A DNA stretch of 20,240 nucleotides. Origin: Zygnema cylindricum. Its lineage: Eukaryota > Streptophyta > Zygnematophyceae > Zygnematales > Zygnemataceae. Made by a program: the position numbers and the translations under genes. The notes under the pieces are model-generated. The model was not told the origin of the DNA. It saw only the letters and a program-made list of their open reading frames with translations, and made no database searches. The stretch lies in assembly GCA_037447655.1 (NCBI GenBank), contig JBBHKE010001993.1, positions 1-20,240 of the forward strand, in the 5' to 3' direction. This document shows positions 8,415-17,728 of this stretch, piece by piece (within the stretch, counting starts at the first letter, position 1; every line of letters starts with the position of its first letter).

Positions 8415-8783
8415 TACCGTACATCAATCGAACACTGTAGATTGAACCGACAGGAATTAGTAAAGAGGTACGATTTTCTAAAAAAAGTAAACGTGTTTGC
8501 TATTTTTAATGGACCTAACGCACCCGAACCGCATGTAAAACTTCCCGCACTCAGCGCTATTTCTATGTCGATAGTACACGTGTGCAGATTACACTTTGAG
8601 GTTTTTAACTGCCACGCGTCAATAAATATATTTATCAATTTCCGGGTTTTATCTGTTAGTTTGGTTTTCCGTGGGAATATGTGGGACAGTTTCAAACATG
8701 CTTTCATTTTTCTCGCCGGACGCTTCCAAAACCTTCGGCCATGGATTCCTGCTATAGTTTTTTGACCTTTTCCTTCCCCATTT
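8415..8783. other. Unassigned sequence; overlapping open frames on both strands
   Basis: Open frames of 119 codons (plus, 8406-8765) and 153 codons (minus, 8363-8824) overlap almost completely. Neither shows a recognisable motif, and the minus frame starts inside MITE-like copy A's right end. I do not call either a gene. Confidence 0.4.
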
Positions 8784-9560
8784 GCTGCAAAATTTGGCGT
8801 GCTCAAACAACAAAATTTTTGCATGGCCTGTGTGCTTGCATCAAAATCAGCTCATTTACCTCTCTCTTTTTTTTGGCGCTCACGGAGCTCGTTATAACCG
8901 ATCACCTTCCTTCATTTGTTTTTTTACATTTTTTTCTCAATTTTTGACGCAAAATTTTGCGTTTAAGTGGTCACAAGTATCCAAGACAGCTTGTTTATTT
9001 CACTCTTTTTGAATTGATTTGGTTTCGTCGGTTCGTTTTTTCGCTTTGTGGCCTTTTATCGGTTACCTTCTTTTATAAGTTTTTTGGTAGTTTCTACTCA
9101 AAATTCGACGCAAATTTGGAGTGCTAATAGTTAGAAAAAAGTATTTTCAAATACCTTTCATCTTTTAAACATTTCTTCTTGTATCAAAGACGACATGTTT
9201 ACTTCACTCTTTTTGAATTAATCGGGTTCGCCAGCTTCAAAAACCTCCATTTTTTAGTCTTTTGGCCTTTATGTTTTGTATTTGTTGCGAACTTTACTGT
9301 GCAAAAATTCAACAAGTCAACAGAAAGGTTTCTCAAATACATTTCTGCAAGCCTTGCACTCAGCTTGTTTGTTTCCCTCTTGGCGAGCTAGTGGGGTGTG
9401 TAAATTTAGTCGCCTCCCTTATTTTGTCCATTTCACCCTCGATTTCATCTCAAATTGCGTGTTCGCTTGCCCACAAGCAAGCGCTCTTTCCAAAAGCGTC
9501 CATATTTCACACGTTTCCCACAACTTTTTTAACATGTTTGTCAAAATCCAAGTGGGAGAT
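8784..9560 (+). repeat. Decayed tandem array, unit about 160-180 bp
   Basis: Related blocks start near 8784, 8946, 9107, 9290 and 9457. The clearest pair is 8974-9030 and 9187-9238: GTTTATTTCACTCTTTTTGA against GTTTACTTCACTCTTTTTGA, each followed by ATTGATTTGG or ATTAATCGGG and TTCG. Unit openings share GACGCAAA with TTTG following. The array is T-rich on the plus strand. Short open frames across it (8681-9704) are not coding by any sign I can see. The later units are hard to align by eye, so the unit number is uncertain. Confidence 0.4.
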
Positions 9561-10785
9561 TTTAGGAAAAAAATTGCTTTTCCATCCAACGCCGCAAAAC
9601 ACCCACACTCAATATCCACTAGCTCTCCTATTATAGCCTTTCCAGGTGGGAGGTGTCACACTCTCCGTCCCCATCTTCATCAGATCACGAGTGACCGCAT
9701 TTGAATACCTCAGATTATAGCCTTAAACCTCCAATGTACACCTCACATACTATCTTTGTCACTCTACCCACCTTACCACTATCTCCACACACCACCCTAT
9801 CCCCAATTGTAAACTCTTGCACAAACCCATATGGTGATGTACATACACAAGAAATCAAGCCCTCACTACCTTTTTCGAACCTTATTCCATCTCCATTTTA
9901 AACCAGATGGCTTTCCTTGGACTTTGTTTATCCATATTGTACCCCCTTCCCCTCATTTTGGGGAGTTTCTCAAAACTCGTATTCAATCCTTCATTTTCAA
10001 CCACCATCTTATTGCACCAAATCTCTTTGAGATGCTCATTCTCTTCGACCCTCTCATCGTTCTCACCACCCAACAATCAATCCATCCATGCGTTCTCATG
10101 TGACACATTCACTCTTTGAGCGTGCTTTATCTCCACAATTGAATACTTGTCCACCTAGGGTGTTGTGCCTTTAATATGGAAAGTTATACGTTGCAAGCAA
10201 GTTTTGTTAAGACATTTGAAATTATGTCATCTCATGCCTAAAGACCTTTCGCCCCCCAACAAAGGAAATCATGCTCCCTCAATTGCCTGACAACAATCGT
10301 CTCTTAGTGATTCGCACTAGGTTCGACGCCTCGACTTTTATAGGTGTTAATATCTAGGCTACCATTGCTCTAGGTTATATAATCGTCTCTGGAACCATGT
10401 TCGTGAATGTGCCCAAACAACTATTTGACTTCGTGTGACCTATTCGTTGAAAACATCACCAAAGAAGTGGCTTGGCACTTACTTTTTCAATTTCTTTTAT
10501 GGGTTTTAGTTTTGCCACCGAGGGGGGCGCGATTAGGCTTGTGAGCCTAAGGCATATTGCCAATATTTTTTTCGGGGGGAGAGGGGGTCCTTGGAACCAG
10601 AGCACACAGATCACGTCATCAGGCTTTCTATGTCTCTCCCTCAACGCCGCACCCCGATACCGAGCTCCACGGTTAGATAGGAGCTGGTTGTCCATCTTCG
10701 TCGTTGTGGCGAGTGTTCTCTTATTGTTCGTGTTTTTCCGCCTTTCACACCGTCTTGAATTTTAGAGGCACCAGTTGAAGGTTAG
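9561..10785. other. Unassigned sequence, C- and T-rich on the plus strand
   Basis: No gene is recognised. Open frames of 60-97 codons occur on both strands but show no motifs. A perfect 7-bp stem with a TGTG loop, TTAGGCT and AGCCTAA, lies at 10533-10550. Confidence 0.4.
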
Positions 10786-10965
10786 CGTTTGATACACCGT
10801 CTTGCCCTTGAAGAGATCATTCATTTCGTAGAGGTGTATGATCCTCTCAAATTGTTCGATTTAGAGCGAGAGAACTTTATTAAAGCCTTTATTCGATCCC
10901 CTTATATTTTAACAAGGGGCACATATGCACGGTTGACGAACTCATTCGGGATGTATTTCATTTGA
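10786..10965 (+). pseudogene. Coding-like fragment, family not recognised
   Basis: A 59-codon frame without an ATG ends at TGA 10963. It contains EEIIHFVEVYDPLKLFDLER and then ENFIKAFIRSPYILTRGTYA, a mixture of charged and hydrophobic residues that looks more like protein than the biased frames around it. No start or splice sites were assigned. It may be a fragment of an old gene or transposon, or chance. Confidence 0.25.
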
Positions 10966-12234
10966 CACCTACTCTTAAGGTTTTAATGTTTTGTTTAAGT
11001 TGGCTTCTAAGGTGGCTTAGAGACACGTTCCTCACCAAGTTATACATCATCTCTCTTTGGCACGTCTCATAGTTGTTTTTAAGTTTGTTTGCCATTGGCA
11101 AAGTCTTGTACTATTTTCTTGATTGTGTTATGTGCATTAAACCTCAAAAAACGTTCTATGATCATTTTTCACCACACTTGTTTGGTGTTGTGTCCATTAG
11201 GGGTTGCGAGGCGGTTGCTTATAGTCGTAGGCATGGTCCATCACATATAACAAAATTTTATCTTTTGTTTGTTTGTTTTAATCTCGTTTGAACTCCCTCA
11301 TGTTTCCTTTTAGTTTTCCCTTTGGTGAAGTTGTCAACTTCGAATTTCCTACCACCTTCGAATTTGCGACCTTTGAATATGCGATTGACACTCGCAAGGG
11401 TGATCCTTTAAGGCATCTCTTTTTGCATAGGCCCACTTTCAAGCTTTGCAAGAATTTAGGACGGCTTTATGGGGTTGTTTTTTCCTTTTGATTTTCCATG
11501 ATATCCATTTTATGAGTCATCGAGACCAAGTTTTGTTGCCTTTTAATCATTTTGCGGAGCAAATCTACATAAGATTAGTTAATCATTGAACCCATTTAAA
11601 TGTGTGGCTTTAAGCTAGAAATATTTGCCATCCGACTTCGTCATCAGTATGTGTGTTAGAAATGCGTCCCTAATGGAGGGTGTATAAACTTTACGTTCCT
11701 CTATCGAATTACCAACTTTTATAAACGAAGTTCTGACTGACGTTTTGTTTGAGGACCTTTTGCAACTGTGATGATCTTCATAAAATCAGCTCCCAATTGT
11801 CATTTGTGCTCCTCGAACGCTGTTTTTCATATCCTCCTCTCTTTCTCGCTCGGTCATCACCACCAATCGCTCTATTTTTGTCTTTTTTTAAGGATTTCAA
11901 CGATTAATGTGCTTTCTAATCCCATTGGGCATGGGTTTTTTGATTAACCAGAAGGTTTATTGCCCGCTTACAAGCTAGCCTTCTAATTTTTAATGGCGGT
12001 TAGGTGTCATTGTTGTCGCTTAAGTTGTTTTGTCGGCGTAATTGGGTGCTTGGGCTTTAGTGGCACGTACCATTCGTCTCGTTTTACTGTGGATGGTTTC
12101 TCTATTTTTGCCCAAAATTCCCTAAAATAAAAGCAATCCTATCTCCTTTCCATGAGGTTTTTTTCTCTATTTGTATGCTTTTGTCGCCTGATTCCCAAAA
12201 CGTGGTCCACCTTTTTAAACTCCTACGGAAGGTA
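10966..12234. other. Unassigned sequence
   Basis: No gene or element is recognised. Open frames at 11073-11291 and 11288-11491 (plus) are short, low in motif content and not supported further. The base composition stays T-rich on the plus strand, continuous with the segment to its left. Confidence 0.4.
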
Positions 12235-12245
12235 GAATATAAAAC
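12235..12245 (+). promoter_or_regulatory. TATA-like box before the coding-like stretch
   Basis: GAATATAAAAC, about 125 bases upstream of the coding-like frame at 12369. It is followed by a CT-rich segment such as plant leaders have (TTCTCAAACACTTCTCTTTC). The assignment is by motif and spacing only. Confidence 0.3.
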
Positions 12246-12368
12246 AAGAAGTTTCTCAAACACTTCTCTTTCGCTCCAAAGTGGTATTTGAAGTCGTCCG
12301 GTGTACTTATTTTTTTTTCACTGCGTTGAGAGGACCTTTGGTGATATCATCCTCATTGCCCCAACTAG

Positions 12369-12635
12369 ACCCACGTTTATGCTTGTGCTACATCCTATAC
12401 GAGCGTGGCTACTTGGGATGGAACCGCTTTTAATGAAAAATATGACACTCAGCGAGAGGCAATGGATCAGTTTGTCCCATTTGCTTCATAAATTTTCGGC
12501 ACTTTGGACAAGCTTTTTTATGATTTTCTCCACAACTGTGCCAAGAAAACATTTAAGTCCAAAGTTCTAAATAGTCCTCCCTCGAGCCTTCTCGTTGATT
12601 TTTTTCGTCAATGTGTATCACTTGCTTTTGAATGA
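12369..12635 (+). pseudogene. Coding-like stretch with one internal stop, family not recognised
   Basis: The frame reads from VYACATSYTSVATWDGTAF through NEKYDTQREAMDQFVPFAS, has TAA at 12489, then continues in the same frame as IFGTLDKLFYDFLHNCAKKT and SSLLVDFFRQCVSLAFE to a TGA at 12633. Amino acid use is balanced and soluble-protein-like, unlike the overlapping 89-codon frame at 12301-12570. With the TATA-like box at 12235 and an AATAAA at 12969, it forms a gene-shaped unit. I do not recognise the family, and no ATG has been assigned. It may be an unknown host gene, a transposon gene or a captured exon, broken here. Confidence 0.35.
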
Positions 12636-13341
12636 GTGCAATCCGCGGCCATTCTACAGAGAAGCACGATGGCAACTGACACTTGAGGCTTCCCTAATCT
12701 GCCTTAAAGGATCTATTCCAAATCCAAAATCTTCTAGGGTGTGGACTACAGTTTGTTAAGGTTGCGGAGCGTCATGTCTTGTAGGTTTCCCCTTTGTGAG
12801 GAATCATACATGTAGGTTTGTTTGCTTTTGACAAACCTCTTTTATTTATATTTGACTTCTTCATTTGTTTTCTTTTGCTTTAGTCTCTTTTTGCTTTGTA
12901 GTCTTTAATTCTTTTTTTTTTGTTTACCTCCTTCGTACTTTGACGGTTTTGCATATTGCATTTTCTACAATAAAACTCCCCCTTTTTATATGGACTTGAG
13001 AGATGACTGAAATGGATATTTGCGCTTCATATTTACTGATGTATACCAATAATACGTATCACCGGAGCTATGTTGATGTACCCTAAAGTCCTCAATTGGT
13101 TGCACCATACGTTACTACTGTCTTTGACCTACTGTTTTGACATGGGTAATTAGGTCTACTTTACGGTAAACTAGAGTAATAGACCGACGACCAAATCTTA
13201 AACAATCAATTTTTTTATTGAGTTAAATCTCTTAGTTGGTTGTTTATTTTCGGATAAAAAAAAATCAAACTTCACGATTTGTTTTCAGTATACCACATTA
13301 CATGCTATATACCATGTTTATTGGCAAGAATTTCCAGCACT
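12636..13341. other. Possible 3' region with polyadenylation signal, then unassigned sequence
   Basis: A very T-rich tract (12820-12960) leads to AATAAA at 12969-12974, a possible polyadenylation signal for the coding-like unit upstream. From 12980 to 13341 the sequence is AT-rich with nothing recognised. Confidence 0.35.
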
Positions 13342-14125
13342 CATAAAATCCCATTACAACATTCCCTCTCATTCACTTATTCCATTTATAACAACCCACA
13401 AATTTACACATAAAAATCTCACAAATAAAGATTATCTTTATTTGAGGTAGTATATTGTCCATGTAACATTAGCTTAGTCTGTTGCCTTTTTGGCTCAACC
13501 CTTCTTTTAAAGTCTTTTTCCCCTTTCACTCCTCTCTAATGCAATTCTCACTCTTAACTATTATAAACACTAGTAGTTAGCAAGAGATTTCAAATTCAAA
13601 AATGTTATTGCTCTATTTTAAATTGATTCGATGAAGGTTGTTTTCGTCATAATTATCATAAATTTCCACAATTTTTCTCCCAACGAAAAAAAATGATAAA
13701 CTTTTTTTTGGACAAACTAGATATCGCATCATCGCCCTAGACCAACCAATCCAAAATCAACGCTCTATTGAAAAAGTTATCACTTGGGCCAATCATCGAT
13801 CAACATGGACTTAGACAGACCAATATAATTGCATGCATTTTTTTTCACTAACACTTTGCATTTTCTAACCAATCAGACGCTCGTTTTTACCACAAAACAT
13901 TTTCGTGCAAAAAATTGCACTAATTAGTATAAGACCTCAAACAAACATGAGTCACAAATTGGCGCGTGAACCTACCACTGAAATCACATTAAATCCAAAT
14001 GACGTTTCATAGGAAAAATTGTAGCAAATCAAACAACGCGTATTAAGTGGCTTAGTGATTCATTCAGTACTCTAAAAAGCGTACGTTTGAAATTTCGCCA
14101 CTGATTTGGCCTTTAACGCGCTACA
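13342..14125 (+). repeat. Left arm of the large inverted-repeat element
   Basis: Pairs with 15370-16021 on the opposite strand. It is about 130 bases longer than its partner, with several insertions or deletions near 13430 and 13950-14050. No open frame of note. Confidence 0.65.
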
Positions 14126-15369
14126 ATTTACACCCGATTGTTTTTTTGGCGCTCTACATTCACTCAGGAACACCAATCACTAAATATTTTCGATGTTAGT
14201 ACGATCTTTGTGGTTCTTTCGCCGAAGACAACAAACTAATGACTTTCATTAAACCGTAAAGATTTTGTAAAAAGTTTGATCGTAATAATATTACATCATT
14301 TATTTTTATTTTATTGACCCCACCAAAACATGTTACCTTTAAGGACCACAATGTTGTTACCTCTAAAAAACCTTTAAAAAAACTCACAAAAATCATATTT
14401 TAAACTTAGTTCCTCTATTGCTCTACCTAAGTATCAACTTACCAAAAATTGGTATTCCGCGCTTTAAACATTTGACCATCAAAATCTTTGATCCATCAAT
14501 GAACCTCAACGTCTATAATTATTGAGAGATCCTTTCGGTTGGTCGAATGTTCACCAGTTTCAACTAACTGACATTAATCAGTGGATGATTGCAGGCGTAA
14601 AAATCCAATTTCGCAGCGATAGGTGATATCATCTCGATTATAATGATCGACCTAATTTACTTAAAACCAAAATTTCCTATTGGATCTAATTCTTCATCAA
14701 TCGTGCACTTAAGAGCCAAATTTTGCACTTGAGAGCCAAACTCTGTCACTTGTACTCACCACCCCATCAACCTTTTTCTGATTAGCATGTAATTTTTCCA
14801 TTATTTAAACCTCCTCTAATGCATCTCAAATAGTCTTCCAAACTGTTTGAAGTTATTCATGTAGCAGTAATAATGAATTAAGCCTATTTTTAAATTGATA
14901 CTTAGAGGTTTAAAATACAAATTTATCAATTTAATTTTGTGAAAGAATCGCAAAAATCCAAATTATTTTTAAAAACCTTACAATAAAATTCATACTGATA
15001 AACTCTTTTGTTTTTTAGAATGATTTAAAATTGTTGGAGACTTGTAGGTTTTCATTAGTAGGTTTACTCTATTGACAAATAACACAACTTTCCATATGTT
15101 TGGACACCATTTTTGCAACTTTTCGCCAAAAAAATTGCTTTATAATCGACTTAAAGTTTTATCCTTACCCAAATGTTTTAGATTCTACATGCTTTATTGT
15201 AATATTAATACAAAATAAACTTATTTATAAAGGGTTTAGGATTTTAAGGCATGAATTTAGTTGACGTACACGAAAAAATCGTACAAATCGGTTATGTAAT
15301 TAAAAAGTTATAGCAATTCGTGATTATTTTTTTATGTGTGGGAGGTCAAATGAACGAGCAAGTGTTTGT
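14126..15369. other. Spacer of the inverted-repeat element
   Basis: AT-rich and without a recognisable gene. Weak inverted similarity to the other side may continue to about 14200 and 15320. A direct repeat of about 21 bp (GCACTTAAGAGCCAAA and GCACTTGAGAGCCAAA) lies at 14703-14745. Confidence 0.4.
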
Positions 15370-16021
15370 GAAGCGGGTTAGGGGTCAAATTTGTAGCGGA
15401 ATTTCAAACGTACGATTTAAAAAGAATCAAAAAGTTTGTGTGAATTTGCATTTCTATTCGCACGCACTTTTGCACGAAAAATGTCACGCAGTGAAAAGAA
15501 ACATCTGATTGGTTAGAAAATGCTAAGAGTTAGTCAAAGATTTCGCATACTTTTGCATTAGTCAATGGGATTCCAGACTGATCAATGATTGGTCTAAGTG
15601 GACACCTGTTGAAGACTTGGCGTGGCTAGTCTAGGACGATGACGGGTGAATAACGAAGTCAAAAGTAAATAGAACATATTTCCTTTTGGAAAACTTTGTG
15701 GAAATTCGTGACTGTGACTAAGCTTTCAACAAATCAATCTAAAATGGAGTAAGGAGATATTTGCATTGAATTTTTTATCTAACTTTTAGTGTTTTAGTCG
15801 TTGATTTTAACAATTACTTAAGAGAGGAGTGCAGTGGAAAGAGACTTTAAAGGAAGAATTCATCGAAGGGGAAAAGAGCCCAAACAAAATGTTATATGGA
15901 CAAAAAATCTACTTCGAAATAAAAGTTGAGCTTATATGTGAGTGTTTTCAATGTGATTGTGTGGTTTCCCAATTGATGGAATGTTTCGTTGAGAGTGAAT
16001 GTCATAATGAGATTTTGTGAG
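15370..16021 (-). repeat. Right arm of the large inverted-repeat element
   Basis: Pairs with 13342-14125. A 63-codon frame at 15829-16020 lies wholly within this arm. Its partner region in the left arm shows no matching open frame, so it is not called a gene. Confidence 0.65.
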
Positions 16022-16226
16022 AGGTAAGAAATCTTGTTACATATAACTTTTTTTATTCTAGCTTTTCCAATAATTAACTCACCTTATACGGTTTTTTCTT
16101 TAACCATTGGATGTGAATGATTAAATTGAACTTTTTCAGTTTTGTCTTTCCCGCTTCCTATTTTTTAAGTTGCAGCTCAGCTAGGTATGAAGCAAAATCC
16201 TCTAGTGGATTTTTATTATTATCCTC
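16022..16226. other. Unassigned gap
   Basis: AT-rich sequence between the large inverted-repeat element and MITE-like copy B. Nothing is recognised. Confidence 0.4.
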
Positions 16227-16370
16227 TATACCGCCAATCGCTATTAGAGTAAATAACGCTAATTAAAAAAAATGTACCTAAAATACACTCCATAATTCTA
16301 TTTTTTCCTTTACGCCATTTAAGGTTTTGTTTCAATCAGCGTTAATAACTGAACTACGATGCGATGTATA
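16227..16370. mobile_element. MITE-like element, copy B
   Basis: The left end TATACCGCCAATCGCTATTA, with AATAACGCTAATT inside, faces a right end that reads TATACATCGCATCG, with TTATTAACGCTGATT inside, on the opposite strand. Length is about 144 bp, non-coding, with TATA at both edges that could include a TA target duplication. The left terminus matches the right terminus of copy A (CCGCCAATCG). The right terminus is weaker, so the right edge is provisional. Confidence 0.35.
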
Positions 16371-16586
16371 TTGTGTTCCGTACGAACAATGTATCTCCGT
16401 ACAAAATGGTACTTTTTGGAGTGCAAAGGTATAAAATTGTCATTTAACATATTTGCGCACGCATGTGAATGTGCAGGAAAAAAGAGATGCAAACTCGTCG
16501 ACAAAAACCACGTTCGCATATGTTCGTCCGTCGACCGTGTGAACATCGAACAAGTTCCCGTGTGGAAATTCCTGTTGATTTGAGAC
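16371..16586. other. Unassigned gap before the second copia LTR
   Basis: No gene. Open frames on both strands here run into the LTR and are not supported. It ends with TGTTGATTTGAGAC, which is repeated at the LTR edge. Confidence 0.4.
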
Positions 16587-16916
16587 TGTTGATTTGAGAC
16601 AGCTGGTGCCACTGAAGAAGATGCCACTGAAGAAGATGAAGAAGCACCGACAGTTGTCATGACAATAAAATATGCAAAGAGGAAACTCTCAGGTAATCCC
16701 ACAAAAGACCAGCTTCACAATGAAGCCCCAGGCAAACCATACACACACTTGGTCTGCAAATTTGCCACAATATAGAATATACAACAAGGAAACAACATGC
16801 ACAATTTAACAAGGTTCTACCAAAATATCAGAATGATCTTACAATTCAAAAACACTCAAAACTACTTCGCAGTTTTCCATACATAGAAATCCTACTTTCC
16901 TAAAATAATCTAAATC

Positions 16917-16926
16917 CTATATAGAC
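16917..16926 (-). promoter_or_regulatory. TATA box of the second copia LTR
   Basis: CTATATAGGA on the minus strand, roughly 780 bases into the LTR and followed by an AT-rich R/U5 region. By position it is the counterpart of the TATA box at 4191-4198. Confidence 0.4.
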
Positions 16927-17360
16927 AAGTGAGCCTACAGCTGATCACGCGTACCACAACTACTGTGGTCGATCGGTACACTACTCTTCATCAACAAACT
17001 CACACCGTCGAATGTACATAAATGTTTTCACCAATCAGACGACCGCTAAAATGATAATAGTACGCGGTCAAAGTTTGTCCGCTGAAATGACGTTACAGTC
17101 AATATTTCACTTCCAAAAATGATGGCGCACTTCGTCCGCCTTCCACGTATTCTTGCATCACAAAAGATGAACCTCCACGTGTAAGTTCGGTCCTCAATTG
17201 AAACTATACTTTTTCTTCTAGAACAATCAATCTTGACTTCCTCACGGATCGACACGTGTGACTGAAGTGCACCAAAACTGTGTACTCCCTTTGAAGTTAC
17301 ATACTCACTAAATCATGTCTTCGTCAATTTATCTTCACACAAACTGACTAAAGTTCAAAA

Positions 17361-17444
17361 CACCTGTCTTGCGCAGACTGCTATAGCTGCTATGACTCAT
17401 AACACCTTTCTTGCGCAGACTGATATAACTGCTATGACTCTGTT
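17361..17444. repeat. 42-bp tandem duplication in LTR U3
   Basis: CACCTGTCTTGCGCAGACTG at 17361 recurs as CACCTTTCTTGCGCAGACTG at 17403. In both copies this is followed by an ATA block and GCTATGACTC. Tandem U3 repeats of this size act as enhancers in some plant copia elements such as Tnt1. Here that is inference only. Confidence 0.8.
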
Positions 17445-17522
17445 GTGATTGTTATGATTATTGTTACTGCTATGACTACTATGACGTGTTAGCACAGCTT
17501 TGATATTAGAGCAGCGCAGCTG

Positions 17523-17696
17523 CGATGTCAGATCACCGCAGCATATCAGCATGCGTAGTACTCAAGGTTTCCATCCGCGATGTCAAATCACCGTAGCATA
17601 GCAGCTTGCGTAGTACTCAAGGTTTCTAGCTACGATGTCAGACTTAGCGGAGCATGGCAGTATAGCAGCAAGATATAGAGAGGACTCAAGGTTTCC
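17523..17696. repeat. Three tandem units of about 55 bp in LTR U3
   Basis: Units start CGATGTCA at 17523, 17578 and 17633 and end CTCAAGGTTTC at 17561, 17616 and 17685. The third has about 14 extra bases. Each carries GCAGCAT- or TAGCATAGCAG-type blocks, the same vocabulary as the GCAG repeats of the first copia fragment and of the integrase-RT linker. Confidence 0.8.
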
Positions 17697-17705
17697 AAAA
17701 CAATA

Positions 17706-17718
17706 CTCCCCGAAACCT
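17706..17718 (-). promoter_or_regulatory. Polypurine tract of the second copia element
   Basis: The minus strand reads AGGTTTCGGGGAG directly before the LTR start. It lies 11 bases after the pol stop codon (17729-17731) and aligns with the tract of the first fragment. Confidence 0.65.
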
Positions 17719-17728
17719 TTAGACTCTC

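Larger units (their letters stand above)
13342..16021. mobile_element. Large inverted-repeat element without a recognisable gene
   Basis: The arms 13342-14125 and 15370-16021 are diverged reverse complements around a spacer of about 1.2 kb. Anchors, outer to inner: CCCATTACAACATTCCCTCT (13350) against GAATGTCATAATGAGATTTTG (15998); CCTCTCTAATGC (13530) against AAGAGAGGAG (15820); CATCATCGCCCTAGACC against GGCTAGTCTAGGACGATGACG (15625); CTAACCAATCAGA (13866) against TCTGATTGGTTAG (15504); CGTACGTTTGAAATTTCG (14081) against the same motif inverted at 15400. The arms are too long for an ordinary MITE and fit a non-autonomous MULE or foldback element. They do not match the repeats of the MULE at 1081-7429. 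No target duplication was found, and the outer ends may lie up to about 40 bases further out. Confidence 0.65.
16587..17705 (-). repeat. 3' LTR of the second copia element
   Basis: On the minus strand it starts TATTGTTTTGGAAACC at 17705 (TG decayed to TA) directly after the polypurine tract and ends CAACA at 16587. A TATA-like CTATATAGG lies near 16917-16926, giving a U3 of about 780 bases. U3 holds two sets of tandem repeats (17361-17444 and 17523-17696). The end may instead be 16573, because TGTTGATTTGAGAC is duplicated there. U5 includes Ser-coding-like triplets near 16620-16660, which resemble the start of a gag protein but fall inside the LTR. Confidence 0.65.

Noticed and set aside
8363-8824. 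153-codon minus-strand frame and its 119-codon plus-strand partner
   Set aside because: They mirror each other on opposite strands, contain no motif, and run into the end of a MITE-like element.
9262-9704. Plus-strand frames of 124 and 142 codons
   Set aside because: They overlap in different frames across a decayed tandem array, and their Ser/Phe/Leu/Cys bias follows from T-rich sequence.
16573-16702. A gag-like protein start (MTTVGASSSSSVASSS) on the minus strand
   Set aside because: It resembles copia gag starts, but the LTR edges (TGTTG/CAACA) and the similar Thr/Ser-coding triplets inside the first LTR place it within U5. No primer binding site of the usual tRNA-Met type (TGGTATCAGAGC) is next to it.
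13866-17044. Shared CCAATCAGACG motif between the inverted-repeat element (13869) and the second copia LTR (17034)
   Set aside because: The match is only 11 bases without extended similarity around it, so chance or a common CCAAT-type site is enough to explain it.
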